Source of the DNA: Pelorhabdus rhamnosifermentans
GTDB taxonomy: Bacteria > Bacillota > Negativicutes > UMGS1260
Assembly: GCF_018835585.1 (NCBI RefSeq)
Contig: NZ_JAHGVE010000006.1
Span: 165,825-229,824 of the forward strand
Length of the DNA stretch: 64,000 nt
Reading direction: 5' to 3'
Both the position numbers and the translations under genes were made by a program. Below the pieces are notes generated by a model. That model ran no database searches. It was given only the letters and a program-made list of their open reading frames with translations, and was not told the DNA's origin. Below, piece by piece: positions 26,326 through 35,231 of this stretch (positions are counted from its first letter, which is position 1; the number at the start of each line of letters is the position of its first letter).

Positions 26326-27021
26326 TTACCAGACTTGTGCAATCTTTTTCGTAAAAACATCCACTGCAGGAAGTTGTTCTACTGCCCACCAAGGCGAATA
26401 AGAACTTAATTGTTCCACAGAATAATTGCCTGTAGCAATACCAATGGTATAGGCATCAATATCTTTGCCGCAATGAATATCGTTGGGCGTATCGCCAATA
26501 ACAAAGATACGCAAATCACTCATTTGCTCATAGGCTAATGATAATTTATGAACAGCCAGCTTAGAAATATCCGTACGTTTTAAAGCACACTCGCAAAAAG
26601 CGCTCTGATCAAAATCAAAATACTGCATCAAATCAAAATACTTAAGCTTGATTTCTGCCCCGCGGCGGCTATTCCCTGTTAATAGCAATAACTGATAATC
26701 CGGTCGCTGCTTTAGTTCATCTAAAACAGTAAAAACAGAAGGCATAACTCGACCTTCTCTTTGTGTCAGATGACTTGGCAAAAGCTGCTCATAGCGATCT
26801 GTAAGAGCCGATATTTCTTGTGATAAAGGCTCACGACCTGTTATTTTTTGAATAATTTGAGCCCCAATAGAATAGTCTGTCATACCCGATGTTTTGATGT
26901 CATGAAAATCGACTTGCGTTCCCCATTGCTCTGCTACAGCCTGATTAAAAGCAAATAATCCTGCTCGTGAAGTTCTAATTAACGTTCCATCAATATCCCA
27001 AAAAAGTATATTCAAATTCAT
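26326..27021 (-). CDS. HAD family hydrolase
   Basis: 231 residues of the HAD phosphatase group with a helical cap. Motif I is FWDIDGTLIRT (nucleophile Asp near residue 9), motif II is LLLTGNSRRGAE, and motif IV is VIGDTPNDIHCGKD. Close to phosphoglycolate phosphatase and pyrophosphatase PpaX types, but the substrate is unassigned. It lies 36 bp after the ABC gene on the same strand. Confidence 0.85.
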   Translation of the reverse strand: MNLNILFWDIDGTLIRTSRAGLFAFNQAVAEQWGTQVDFHDIKTSGMTDYSIGAQIIQKITGREPLSQEISALTDRYEQLLPSHLTQREGRVMPSVFTVLDELKQRPDYQLLLLTGNSRRGAEIKLKYFDLMQYFDFDQSAFCECALKRTDISKLAVHKLSLAYEQMSDLRIFVIGDTPNDIHCGKDIDAYTIGIATGNYSVEQLSSYSPWWAVEQLPAVDVFTKKIAQVW

Positions 27022-27057
27022 TCTCCTTTTAGCTTGTTTTATTTAATTTTTACTATT

Positions 27058-28773
27058 CTATTCCATTTGCCAACTGCCTGTAGACTCAAGATGGAGCTTT
27101 CTCTTATGATACTGAGCAAGTGTACTGCGATGTCCGACACTAATAATCGTGGAGTCTTTCAGTAATGCCCGCAGTAATTGATAAAGAACCTGTTCTGTAG
27201 CTTCATCAAGGGCCGATGTTGCTTCATCAAGAAACAACCAGTCTGGCCGTTGTAAAATCGCCCGGGCAAAAGCAATGCGCTGCTGTTCACCAAGCGATAA
27301 AATATGCGACCAATTTTCTGTTTGATGCAGTTTATCGCTAAAGCTATCTAATTTACACTGAACCATGACTTCTTGAATCGCTTCATCAGTTATCATAGCC
27401 GCACCATAAGGATAAAGAAGTGCGTCCCGCAGAGTACCCAAAGGCAAATAAGATTTCTGCGGCAAAAACAGCCTGCTCTTCCCTTCAGGAATCACAATGT
27501 GACCGGTGCCAAAAGGCCAAATGCCTGCTAAAGTTCTCATTAACGTGCTTTTTCCACAGCCAGAATCACCGGTAATGAGCACAGTATCCCCAGCATGAAT
27601 CTGAAGTTCTAAATCCGTTACTAAACGTTTTGCTGTTGGCAAATTAACACAGAGATTTTGAACAGTAAGTGTGGAGTCTGGCATAAAATTCACTTTGACT
27701 GTTGCGGTCTTTTCAACCTCAGTGATACGTTCCATATGATCAGAAAAGCCAGTCAACCGATTGACTACGGCCTTCCATTCCGCCAATGCTGAGTAGCTGT
27801 CAACAAAAAAAGATAAAGCATCTTGCACGCGTCCAAAAGCGGATGCCGTCTGCATGAGTCCGCCTAATTGAATTTGATTGCTAAAATAGCGTGGCGCTGC
27901 AACAAGATAAGGAAAAATGATCGCCGCCTGACCATAACCTGAACTAAACCACGTCAGCTTTTTTTGCCGCTTCATCAGGGCCATAAAGTTTTCAAAAACC
28001 CCTTTGAAGCGCAGGAGCAGATTCGTCTGCTCCTGCGCTTCACCATGATAAAAAGCAATGCCTTCACTATTTTCGCGCAAACGAACTAAACTAAACCGGA
28101 AATCGGCCTCATAACGTTGCTGCATAAAATTAAGACCGACAAGAGGATGACCGATTTTTTGCGTCAACCAGGTCCCGATAACAGCATAAATGATGGCCAT
28201 CCAGACCATATAGCCGTGAATAGTTATATTTTTTTCACCAAACGGCAGTAATATTTCTCCTGATAAATTCCAAAGAATAAATACAAAAGAAATCAGTGTA
28301 ACCGTCGCTTTCAGAAGCCCCAGCGAAAGTTGTAACGTCGACGAAACAAATAGTTTTAAATCTTCACTAATTCGCTGATCAGGATTATCGGTGCTATCAT
28401 TTTTAAGTTCCATAAGATAATAAGTCCGTTTTTTAAGCCAGGTTTTTAGATAATGTTCTGTAATCCAGCGTCGCCATTTTATTTCTAGCATCTGCTGTAA
28501 ATAAAATTCATAAACTACAACAATAATAAAACAAGTAGCCAAGATGGTAAAGTCGCCGAAAGCACTAAAAAAGCCATCCTTGTCATGATTTTGCAGAGTA
28601 TTATAAAATTCATTATTCCATTGATTCAGTAATACAAGAAGGTAAACACGACCAAGACTTAAACCAATAATGACAGCAAGTAAGAGTCTTCCGATTTTTT
28701 TTTCTTCAGAATACCAATAAGCGCGGGTAAGTTTCCAAACTTCTTTCAAAAAAAGCAAACGTAATCCAGGCAT
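27058..28773 (-). CDS. ABC transporter, fused permease-ATPase (SbmA/YddA-like)
   Basis: 571 residues. The N-terminal ABC_membrane_2 domain (about six helices) carries the family motif DNPDQRISEDLKLF and WNNEFYNTLQNHD, as in YddA, SbmA/BacA and peroxisomal ABCD proteins. The C-terminal ATPase has Walker A GDSGCGKST, LPQKSYLPLGTLRDAL (Q-loop), signature LSLGEQQRIAFARAIL and LFLDEATSALDE. It functions as a homodimer in the inner membrane. Relatives move peptides, B12 or acyl-CoAs. No substrate clue comes from neighbours. Confidence 0.88.
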   Translation of the reverse strand: MPGLRLLFLKEVWKLTRAYWYSEEKKIGRLLLAVIIGLSLGRVYLLVLLNQWNNEFYNTLQNHDKDGFFSAFGDFTILATCFIIVVVYEFYLQQMLEIKWRRWITEHYLKTWLKKRTYYLMELKNDSTDNPDQRISEDLKLFVSSTLQLSLGLLKATVTLISFVFILWNLSGEILLPFGEKNITIHGYMVWMAIIYAVIGTWLTQKIGHPLVGLNFMQQRYEADFRFSLVRLRENSEGIAFYHGEAQEQTNLLLRFKGVFENFMALMKRQKKLTWFSSGYGQAAIIFPYLVAAPRYFSNQIQLGGLMQTASAFGRVQDALSFFVDSYSALAEWKAVVNRLTGFSDHMERITEVEKTATVKVNFMPDSTLTVQNLCVNLPTAKRLVTDLELQIHAGDTVLITGDSGCGKSTLMRTLAGIWPFGTGHIVIPEGKSRLFLPQKSYLPLGTLRDALLYPYGAAMITDEAIQEVMVQCKLDSFSDKLHQTENWSHILSLGEQQRIAFARAILQRPDWLFLDEATSALDEATEQVLYQLLRALLKDSTIISVGHRSTLAQYHKRKLHLESTGSWQME

Positions 28774-28884
28774 TTTTTCCTCCCCTATGTAACAGTTTCA
28801 TCTTCACATGAAGTTTTTTATATCGTATTCATTTCAGAATACCACTTTTTTTTACTTATTGCATCCATTTCTTCCAAATAGAAA

Positions 28885-28930
28885 AACAAGTAAGCCCGCA
28901 TCATCCCAAAGGATGAGTGACTTACTTGTT
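28885..28930 (-). terminator. terminator after cidB
   Basis: AACAAGTAAG and CTTACTTGTT arms with a partly paired interior, followed by TTTC on the minus strand, 13 bp after the lrgB/cidB stop. Confidence 0.6.
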
Positions 28931-28942
28931 TTATCAAAACAG

Positions 28943-29638
28943 TTACATCGTACTCAGCATATAAAAACAAAAAGGGACCAGTTGCGGCGCTATCAGTGTC
29001 GTAACGATTCCCATAAAAGTCATAGCCAAACTCGCCATCGCTCCTTCTAATGGACCGATCTCATAAGCCTTGGCTGTCCCTGTACCATGAGCCCCAACAC
29101 CAAGCATCAGTCCCTTTGTAACGGGATTCTGAATCATAGGGATTTTAAACAGTAAGGGCGTAATGACAACGCCGACAATTCCTGTAATAATAACAAATAC
29201 AGCTGTCATCGCGGGATTGCCGCCAAGCATTTCTGAAATACTCATTGCCATGGGCGTTGTAATCGAGCGAGGAGCTAAACTATCGATAACTTGCGGGCTT
29301 AATCCCAGTAAACTAGCAAACCCCATGGAAGTAACAACAGCCAGCGCCGCTCCTGAGGTAATGCTGATAAAAATCTCCCAACCATATTTCTTGAGCAATG
29401 CCCGATATTTATAAATAGGTACAGCCAAAGCGACCGTTGCCGGCTGAAGCATAAAACTCAGAATTTGCCCACCTTCATTATACGTATTATAAGAAACATG
29501 AAAGAGGAGCAACAAAGTAACTAACACAATTGGACAAACTATGAGCGGTGACGAGACAACATTTCCCGTATAACGATAAAACCGCTGTGAAATAAAATAA
29601 ACACAGAGTGTTAAAAACAAACTATACAATGCTGTCAT
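28943..29638 (-). CDS. LrgB/CidB family membrane protein
   Basis: 231 residues from the ATG at 29638, which has AAGGAGCGGGAAC before it. It has about seven helices. The LrgB signatures are APRSITTPMAMSISEMLGGNPAMTAVFVIITGIVG and GVGAHGTGTAKAYEIG. LrgB/CidB proteins work with holin-like CidA/LrgA in murein hydrolase control and in pyruvate or acetate overflow transport. The start lies 17 bp inside the cidA gene, so translation is coupled. Confidence 0.9.
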   Translation of the reverse strand: MTALYSLFLTLCVYFISQRFYRYTGNVVSSPLIVCPIVLVTLLLLFHVSYNTYNEGGQILSFMLQPATVALAVPIYKYRALLKKYGWEIFISITSGAALAVVTSMGFASLLGLSPQVIDSLAPRSITTPMAMSISEMLGGNPAMTAVFVIITGIVGVVITPLLFKIPMIQNPVTKGLMLGVGAHGTGTAKAYEIGPLEGAMASLAMTFMGIVTTLIAPQLVPFCFYMLSTM

Positions 29639-30005
29639 GTTCCCGCTCCTTCCGATGAACATTTAAAATTCCCTCTGTAAGCAGGCCAACGAACAAAACG
29701 ACGGCTATTGTACTTAAAACAATGACGGCCCCCAGATGGAAGAATTGATTTATCAGTGCACTTTGAAATTGCATAACACCAATAGCTGAGGGAATAAAAA
29801 ACAGCAATAATTCAGCAATCAAAAAATCCGCTCCATGTTCAACCCATTTTACGGAGACGACTTTGCATTGCAGAAGGAAAAGCAACAAGATAAGCCCCAA
29901 AATATTACCAGGAATATTCAGGCGAAAGTACCTAGAAAGTTCATTGCCAAGCATACTCACACCACATAGTAAAATAATCTGCAACACAATTGTAAACGCT
30001 CTCAC
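29622..30005 (-). CDS. CidA/LrgA family holin-like protein
   Basis: 127 residues with four helices: ILLCGVSMLGNELSRYFRLNIPGNILGLILLLFLL, then FFIPSAIGVMQF and VIVLSTIAVVLFVGLLTEG. The P-G-ILG and FIPS-VG motifs are diagnostic. First gene of cidAB, divergent from a LysR regulator 120 bp away, which is the standard cidABR arrangement. Confidence 0.9.
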   Translation of the reverse strand: MRAFTIVLQIILLCGVSMLGNELSRYFRLNIPGNILGLILLLFLLQCKVVSVKWVEHGADFLIAELLLFFIPSAIGVMQFQSALINQFFHLGAVIVLSTIAVVLFVGLLTEGILNVHRKEREHDSIV

Positions 30006-30060
30006 AACCTCACCTCCGTTATTTGTACTAGTTTACAACTTTTCGCAGGAATACAACAAT

Positions 30061-30077
30061 ACTTGTTGTATATAAGT
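30061..30077. promoter_or_regulatory. candidate LysR operator between cidA and cidR
   Basis: ACTT-N9-AAGT in the divergent intergenic region, 50 bp before the regulator start and 56 bp before cidA. It contains the T-N11-A form expected of LysR-type regulators. Confidence 0.4.
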
Positions 30078-30126
30078 TCTATTCCCTAAAGTTATGCTAC
30101 AAAACAAAAAAAAGCGAGGTTTATGC

Positions 30127-31068
30127 ATGGATATTCTTCATTTAACCTATTTTACCGAAGTAGCCCGCCAGAAAAGTTTTACAAAAGCCTCACAAACACT
30201 TCATGTTTCGCAACCCTCGATAAGTAAAGTGATTAAAACTTTGGAAAACGAGTTAAATGTCCTGCTTTTAGAACGTTCAGGAAAACACGTCGAACTTACG
30301 GACGCTGGGTACGCTCTTTTTCAACGGGCACAGCACGTTCTCTTGGCAATGGAAAATCTTACGGCTGAACTGTCCGACATTGTGGGTCTCAAAACAGGAC
30401 GGCTCATTATCGGTTTGCCCCCGATGATTGGCTCCCGATTTTTTCCAAAAGTCATTGGTGACTTTAAAAAAAGTTATCCAGGTATTGAACTAAAACTTAT
30501 TGAAGTTGGTTCCAAACAAATCGAATCAAGCATCGAAGCAGGTACACTTGATTTAGGTGTCGTCGCCCAAACTGTGGAAAATGGCGTCTTTGATTCTTTC
30601 CCCATTATGAAAGAATCTCTCCAAGTAGTACTTTATCCCGGCCATTCCCTGGCCAGCCAATCCCAATTAAGTCTACATACCTTGCGAAATGAACCTTTTA
30701 TTTTATTTCGCAATGATTTTTCACTCTACGATGCTATTCTCAGTCAATGTGACCAAGCCGGATTTATGCCAAACATCGTCTGCCAAAGTTCCCAATGGGA
30801 CTTTATCGCCGAAATGGTCTCTGCGAAGCTGGGTATTGCTCTCTTACCTGAAACAATCTGCCACGAACTGGAGCCGAAGCGTTTTCAATTCGTTCCCCTT
30901 GTTGATCCTATTATCCCCTGGAATTTAGCAGTCGTCTGGCAACAAAATAAATATCTATCCTTTGCTGCCCGTGAATGGATCAAATTCACCAAAAACTTTT
31001 TTCAAGTTTCTTATGACACAGAGCAAAAACTTAAACAAAAAGAGTTCAATAATCACACTCTGATATGA
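30127..31068 (+). CDS. LysR family regulator (CidR-like)
   Basis: 313 residues from the ATG at 30127. GCGAGGTTTATGC supports it over the ATG at 30094. The N-terminal winged HTH is MDILHLTYFTEVARQKSFTKASQTLHVSQPSISKVIKTLE, and then a ligand-binding domain begins near LIIGLPPMIGSRFFPKVI. Divergent from cidAB, it is the likely acetate/overflow-responsive activator CidR. An alternative substrate or role is possible, since LysR ligands cannot be read directly. Confidence 0.85.
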   Translation: MDILHLTYFTEVARQKSFTKASQTLHVSQPSISKVIKTLENELNVLLLERSGKHVELTDAGYALFQRAQHVLLAMENLTAELSDIVGLKTGRLIIGLPPMIGSRFFPKVIGDFKKSYPGIELKLIEVGSKQIESSIEAGTLDLGVVAQTVENGVFDSFPIMKESLQVVLYPGHSLASQSQLSLHTLRNEPFILFRNDFSLYDAILSQCDQAGFMPNIVCQSSQWDFIAEMVSAKLGIALLPETICHELEPKRFQFVPLVDPIIPWNLAVVWQQNKYLSFAAREWIKFTKNFFQVSYDTEQKLKQKEFNNHTLI

Positions 31069-31111
31069 TAAATAAGAAAAACCGCTAATGCATCTTGGTG
31101 TACACCCAGCA

Positions 31112-31184
31112 GGTACAGGAATCGTATTACTATAAGCGGAAGTCAAGTAGAACGGTGAAGCGTTAGTAATACGATTTTTGTACC
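31112..31184. repeat. 21-bp inverted repeat, possible structured RNA or mini-element
   Basis: The left arm (31112-31132) begins GGTACAGGAATCGTATTAC, and the right arm (31164-31184) is its complement with two mismatches. They enclose a 31-base purine-rich loop. No T-run follows. It lies between the LysR gene and a separate strong terminator, so it is not needed for termination. It could be a REP/MITE-like unit, an RNA element or a 3' processing structure. Confidence 0.5.
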
Positions 31185-31213
31185 GTTTCAACTGTTACTT
31201 GCTTATAATACAC

Positions 31214-31260
31214 AAAAAAGCGGCTTGAAACCCTATCTGATAGAATTTCAAGCCGCTTTT
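31214..31260. terminator. bidirectional intrinsic terminator
   Basis: AAGCGGCTTGAAA and TTTCAAGCCGCTT form a 13-bp stem with flanking A and T runs, between convergent genes. Confidence 0.8.
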
Positions 31261-31278
31261 CATATACAAAGCCAAAAT

Positions 31279-31818
31279 TTACATTTTGATGACATTATGT
31301 AACTTGACTGTTAAAAAGAATGCCACAATCATTCCTACGCCCGATGTAATTAAAGAACTGGGCATATTGCCAATAGCCACACTCAGACTGCCAGTCACTT
31401 GCCACCAAGCCAAAATATAACCGCCAAGTGTCCAAAGAGCCGCTAAGAGACACCCAAAAATAGCTTTGACCATCCACACCTTATTTGTCACAGGATGCTG
31501 ACCGACTTTCGTCTCGGGCCATAGACCTTTAACAACGATACCGGCAATAAACCCTGCAATTCCCTTAATAACAAAAGACCAGATGGTATAAGGCGAAAAG
31601 CCTATAAGCAAATCAAAAAAAGCCGAACCAATGGCTCCGGACAGCCCCGCATAAACGCCGCCGAATAAAATAGCAATCGTAAACAAACAGGCTGTGCCTA
31701 AATGCACCATTCCTCCTGTTACTAAGGGAATCTTCACAGTTGTTGCAATGACGCATAAAGCAGAAAATACACCAATAAAAATAATATCTCTAGTTGTAAA
31801 ATTGCGTTGTCTCTTCAT
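31279..31818 (-). CDS. ECF transporter S component (probably vitamin B6-related)
   Basis: 179 residues with about six helices: MKRQRNFTTRDIIFIGVFSALCVIATTVKIPL, then GGMVHLGTACLFTIAILFGGVYAGLSGAIGSAFFDLL and IKGIAGFIAGIV, the usual S-component pattern. These proteins bind a vitamin and dock to a shared EcfAAT module, which is absent here. It is immediately downstream of a pyridoxal/HMP kinase gene on the same strand, which suggests a B6-vitamer or HMP ligand. That assignment is inference from the pairing. Confidence 0.8.
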   Translation of the reverse strand: MKRQRNFTTRDIIFIGVFSALCVIATTVKIPLVTGGMVHLGTACLFTIAILFGGVYAGLSGAIGSAFFDLLIGFSPYTIWSFVIKGIAGFIAGIVVKGLWPETKVGQHPVTNKVWMVKAIFGCLLAALWTLGGYILAWWQVTGSLSVAIGNMPSSLITSGVGMIVAFFLTVKLHNVIKM

Positions 31819-31891
31819 TATAAATCCTCCTCATATAATGGGTCCTTATTAGACCTCCAATAAAGGCTCAGTGTCGTCGCTAACAGGCAAC

Positions 31892-32737
31892 TCATTCACT
31901 AAGACATAATCGGGATAAAATTGTTTCTAATAATATGCCTTCCCTTGGCGGTGTATTGAAAGCTAATGTCACTCGAATAGCCTCTGCCACAAAATCTGCT
32001 GCTTGTTCCATGGCGCAAGGCAAGCTAGCACCGCGTAATAATGAACCTAATAACACGCTGGCAAAAACATCGCCTGTGCCTGGATACTTGGCCGGAATAT
32101 AATCACTAAACACTTGATAAACAGCAGCGTTTTTTTGATCATAACCTAGGGTAAGCAGCTTTTCTTGTGAAATGAATATACCAGTAATCACGACTCTTTC
32201 AGGGCCAAGATCGCTTAACCGAGCAAGCCAATCCGTCATTTTTCCCAGATCGCAAACAGCCTCATCATAAGGTTCTCCTAATAAAAAACAGGCTTCCGTG
32301 TAATTGGGTGTAATCACATCGGCCTTAGCAACGAGCTGCTTCATTCGCTCTTGCATATGCTTTGTATAGGTTGTATACAATTTTCCACCATCACCCATGA
32401 CTGGATCAACAAGAACAAATGGATGATTCGCTGAAAATACATTCATTGTTCTTTCGACTATGTCAATTTGCTGCTCTGAAGCAAGAAAACCGCTATAAAT
32501 ACAATCAAATGTCATGCCTTGTTGTTGCCAATGCTGAACAAAACTTTCCATATAATCTGTAAAATCACAACAGGCTGGTCTTCCGAATCCGCCTAAATGA
32601 GTACTAAACACTGCCGTTGGCAAAGGACAAACTTGTATCCCCATGGCAGATAAGATCGGCATAATAACTGTTAACGAACAGCGACCTAAACAGGAAATAT
32701 CTTGAATAGCCGCAACGCGTGGCACAAAGGATTTCAT
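31892..32737 (-). CDS. pyridoxal/pyridoxamine kinase
   Basis: 281 residues from the ATG at 32737, which has GAGGAGGAAAAAA before it. Ribokinase-type B6 kinase: AIQDISCLGRCSLTVIMPILSAMGIQVCPLPTAVFSTHLGGF is the substrate lobe, VLVDPVMGDGGKLYTTY the middle motif and YPGTGDVFASVLLG the anion hole with the catalytic Asp. It phosphorylates pyridoxal, pyridoxamine or pyridoxine to the cofactor form. With the ECF S gene 70 bp downstream it forms a salvage pair. HMP kinase activity is an alternative. Confidence 0.88.
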   Translation of the reverse strand: MKSFVPRVAAIQDISCLGRCSLTVIMPILSAMGIQVCPLPTAVFSTHLGGFGRPACCDFTDYMESFVQHWQQQGMTFDCIYSGFLASEQQIDIVERTMNVFSANHPFVLVDPVMGDGGKLYTTYTKHMQERMKQLVAKADVITPNYTEACFLLGEPYDEAVCDLGKMTDWLARLSDLGPERVVITGIFISQEKLLTLGYDQKNAAVYQVFSDYIPAKYPGTGDVFASVLLGSLLRGASLPCAMEQAADFVAEAIRVTLAFNTPPREGILLETILSRLCLSE

Positions 32738-32750
32738 TTTTTTCCTCCTC

Positions 32751-32790
32751 ATAAAAAAACGAAAGCAAGGAAGCATAATAATTCCTTTGC
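32751..32790 (-). terminator. terminator between histidine kinase and pyridoxal kinase genes
   Basis: GCAAAGGAA/TTCCTTGC stem followed on the minus strand by TTTCGTTTTTTTAT. It lies about 90 bp past the kinase gene stop and just before the pdxK ribosome site. It may end the two-component transcript or act in the pdxK leader. Confidence 0.55.
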
Positions 32791-32881
32791 CTTCAGTAAG
32801 CTCATCAAAATCCTAATTGGAAAGTTTTTTAAATGATATAACAAATGCTAAGCCTTGTCAATAAGAATCAAGCCTGTAAAT

Positions 32882-34048
32882 TTATGCTTTCGTAATCGAT
32901 TCATGAGCAGGCAAATAAACAGTAAAACGGCTTCCTTGCCCAAGAATGCTGTCCACTTCAACCTTGCCACCATGAATTTCAACTAATTGTCGAACAATAG
33001 CGAGTCCGATACCCGATCCACCACTCCGCCGATCACGCGATGAATCGGCCCGATAAAAGTGATCAAAAATATGCGGTAAATCATCGGACGAAATTCCTTG
33101 CCCACTATCTTCGATAGTGATTTTCACGCCGCCTTGATCAGGTAACTGGATGCTGCTTGTTGCAATCTTAATCTGACCACTAACAGGCGTATAACGCAAG
33201 GCATTTGTCAGCAAATTATACAACACTTGTGTTATTCTACCCACATCAACGGAAATTTCAAGCTGACCTTCCAGAACGGCTTGGAGAACAATCTGTTTTT
33301 CATCAGCAAGGGGTTGAATCATGTAAAGAATCTTACTTATTAACTGATTGATATCACTTGGACATTTTTCAAGCGTAAGTTGCCCTGTCTCTGCCAAAGA
33401 CAAATCACGTAAATCTTTAATTAATCCATTTAAATGAACTGTTTCATCATAAAGAGAAGAAAGTTGCTCCTTATCCACCGCAATAACGTCCTCAAGCATA
33501 CCTTCCAAATGCCCCTGAATAATAGCGAGCGGCGTTTTCAATTCGTGGGCGGCATCAGCCAAAAATCGCTGACGAAGTCGGTTATTAACAGAAAGGGCTT
33601 CACTCATATGATTGAAGGTTGCAGCTAATTGACCAATTTCGTCTTTTGATTTCACGGCTACCTTCTTGCCCAAATGGCCTTGTTCAATTTCTTTCACGGC
33701 CTGACCAAGCTCTCGCAAGGGAATGGTAATGCTACGCGCAAAAGCATAGCTAATACCTAGTCCTCCAATCATAATTCCGAAGCCAACCCATTTTAAAGAT
33801 TCATGAACAGAAGACAAAAACCACTCTTCATGAGCTCCCATCATGCCACGCGAGACCATCCCCATCATATGCCCATTCATGCCTTGACTCTGGCCTGTTA
33901 GATATTCCTGAAAGATATGCGCCATTTGCACATTCGCCAGATAAATAAGCAAAACAACTGTGAAACCAACTAATAGAAACATGAGCCCCGTAATGCGATA
34001 AGTAATGCTATTGAATTTCTGCTGTAGCAAAGCGATATCCCACCCCAT
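32882..34048 (-). CDS. sensor histidine kinase
   Basis: About 388 residues. The first helix is ITGLMFLLVGFTVVLLIYLANV. A short extracytoplasmic loop unusually rich in Met and Gly (GQSQGMNGHMMGMVSRGMMGAHEE) comes next. A second helix leads to a HAMP domain, HisKA (FLADAAHELKTPLAIIQGHLEGML, phospho-His) and HATPase (NLLTNALRY, DSGQGISSDD, GSGIGLAIVRQLVE). Several starts are possible within the regulator overlap (34063, 34048, TTG 34030). The Met/His-rich sensor loop could bind copper or silver ions. That is inference, but it fits a metal or envelope sensor. Confidence 0.88.
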   Translation of the reverse strand: MGWDIALLQQKFNSITYRITGLMFLLVGFTVVLLIYLANVQMAHIFQEYLTGQSQGMNGHMMGMVSRGMMGAHEEWFLSSVHESLKWVGFGIMIGGLGISYAFARSITIPLRELGQAVKEIEQGHLGKKVAVKSKDEIGQLAATFNHMSEALSVNNRLRQRFLADAAHELKTPLAIIQGHLEGMLEDVIAVDKEQLSSLYDETVHLNGLIKDLRDLSLAETGQLTLEKCPSDINQLISKILYMIQPLADEKQIVLQAVLEGQLEISVDVGRITQVLYNLLTNALRYTPVSGQIKIATSSIQLPDQGGVKITIEDSGQGISSDDLPHIFDHFYRADSSRDRRSGGSGIGLAIVRQLVEIHGGKVEVDSILGQGSRFTVYLPAHESITKA

Positions 34049-34700
34049 ACACAGTTTGGACATACTGCGGATTTTTCGGAGATTCTTCGATTTTACGACG
34101 CAAATTCTTCACATGAGCATCAATGGTCCGTTCATAACCTTCAAAAGCATATCCCTGTACTCGCTCAACGATTTGTAAACGGCTAAATACACGACCGGGA
34201 TTTTCAAAAAACAGCTCAAGTATCTTGAACTCTGTGGGGGTCAAATCAAGTGTTTCACTTCCCTTTTGTACCTGGTGACGTTCACTAGAAAGGGTCAAAT
34301 CGCCATATTTCAAGAGTGGCTCTGTTTTCGACAATTTGCCTGTGCGCCGAAGAATTACTCTGGCCCTAGCCACAACTTCACGTGGACTAAATGGTTTTGT
34401 CACGTAATCATCAGCACCAATGGCCAAACCATTCAATCGATCAGCCTCTTCGTCGCGCGCTGTAAGCATAATAATAGGGATATCACTTTCGTTACGCAGT
34501 TTACGACAAATCTCCCAACCATCCGCTCCAGGCAACATGACGTCAAGCACAAGAATATCAGGTTTCAATTGCTTTACAAGTGAAAGAACTTGACTGCCGT
34601 CATGCACTTCATGAGCAACAAACCCATCCTGTTCAAAATAAGTTTTTAACAAAGCCGCCAATTTTACATCATCATCCACAATGAAAACAGAATAAGCCAT
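34008..34700 (-). CDS. OmpR-family response regulator
   Basis: 230 residues from the ATG at 34700, set by GGGAGGCAAGTGT. The receiver has the acidic pair VDDD, phospho-Asp in LDVMLPGADG, and the conserved LTARD and KPF. The C-terminal winged helix ends with YERTIDAHVKNLRRKIEESPKNPQYVQTVYGVGYRFA. It overlaps the kinase gene by about 40 bp, a coupled regulator-kinase pair. The targets are not visible. Confidence 0.92.
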   Translation of the reverse strand: MAYSVFIVDDDVKLAALLKTYFEQDGFVAHEVHDGSQVLSLVKQLKPDILVLDVMLPGADGWEICRKLRNESDIPIIMLTARDEEADRLNGLAIGADDYVTKPFSPREVVARARVILRRTGKLSKTEPLLKYGDLTLSSERHQVQKGSETLDLTPTEFKILELFFENPGRVFSRLQIVERVQGYAFEGYERTIDAHVKNLRRKIEESPKNPQYVQTVYGVGYRFATAEIQ

Positions 34701-34801
34701 ACACTTGCCTCCCAACTAAAACAAGCAAATTACAACTACACCATACCATTTTTCGCTAACAAAATCCAGAATAGAGGGGAAAGTCCAGCTGGATGAATCA
34801 A

Positions 34802-34849
34802 AAAAATAAAAAAAGACCAGATTATTATCGCTATAGGATAAATCTGATC
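34802..34849 (-). terminator. terminator after fixX
   Basis: GATCAGATTTATC and GATAATAATCTGGTC arms followed on the minus strand by TTTTTTTATTTTTT. Confidence 0.75.
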
Positions 34850-34925
34850 TATTCACTATCAAATATTATCTTCACATTACGTGTTCGTGCTACTGCTACT
34901 AAGCCCATGCTAGTTTATCTTCCCC

Positions 34926-35231
34926 TCAACCATAGCGGTAGCTAATACCAAATGTACCAACAGGATAGTCCCATTTGACAATGCCTTTATTCCCGTGATT
35001 ATGGCATACAATGCGGCAGGTTCCACATTCAAGACAACCAAGATGATCAAAAGTTACTTCAGAATTTTCGCCTTTCTGCCGATAAAGCACAGCTGGACAA
35101 GCCACAAGACAGGGCTTATCCGTACACTGAGCACAAAGGGCCTTATCAATAACAATATGGGGATTTTTTTCATCCGCGTTAAATTTATTATAACCTAGTA
35201 AATCTTCCACACTTTGTTTTTTTACTGTCAT
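34926..35231 (-). CDS. fixX: ferredoxin-like protein FixX
   Basis: 101 residues. Two 4Fe-4S motifs are visible: CAQCTDKPCLVACP and CLECGTCRIVCHN, near residues 33 and 68. The family's C-terminal KGIVKWDYPVGTFGISYRYG is intact. FixX passes electrons between FixC and a carrier. It overlaps fixC by 4 bp (start in the fixC stop), so the two are coupled. Confidence 0.92.
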   Translation of the reverse strand: MTVKKQSVEDLLGYNKFNADEKNPHIVIDKALCAQCTDKPCLVACPAVLYRQKGENSEVTFDHLGCLECGTCRIVCHNHGNKGIVKWDYPVGTFGISYRYG

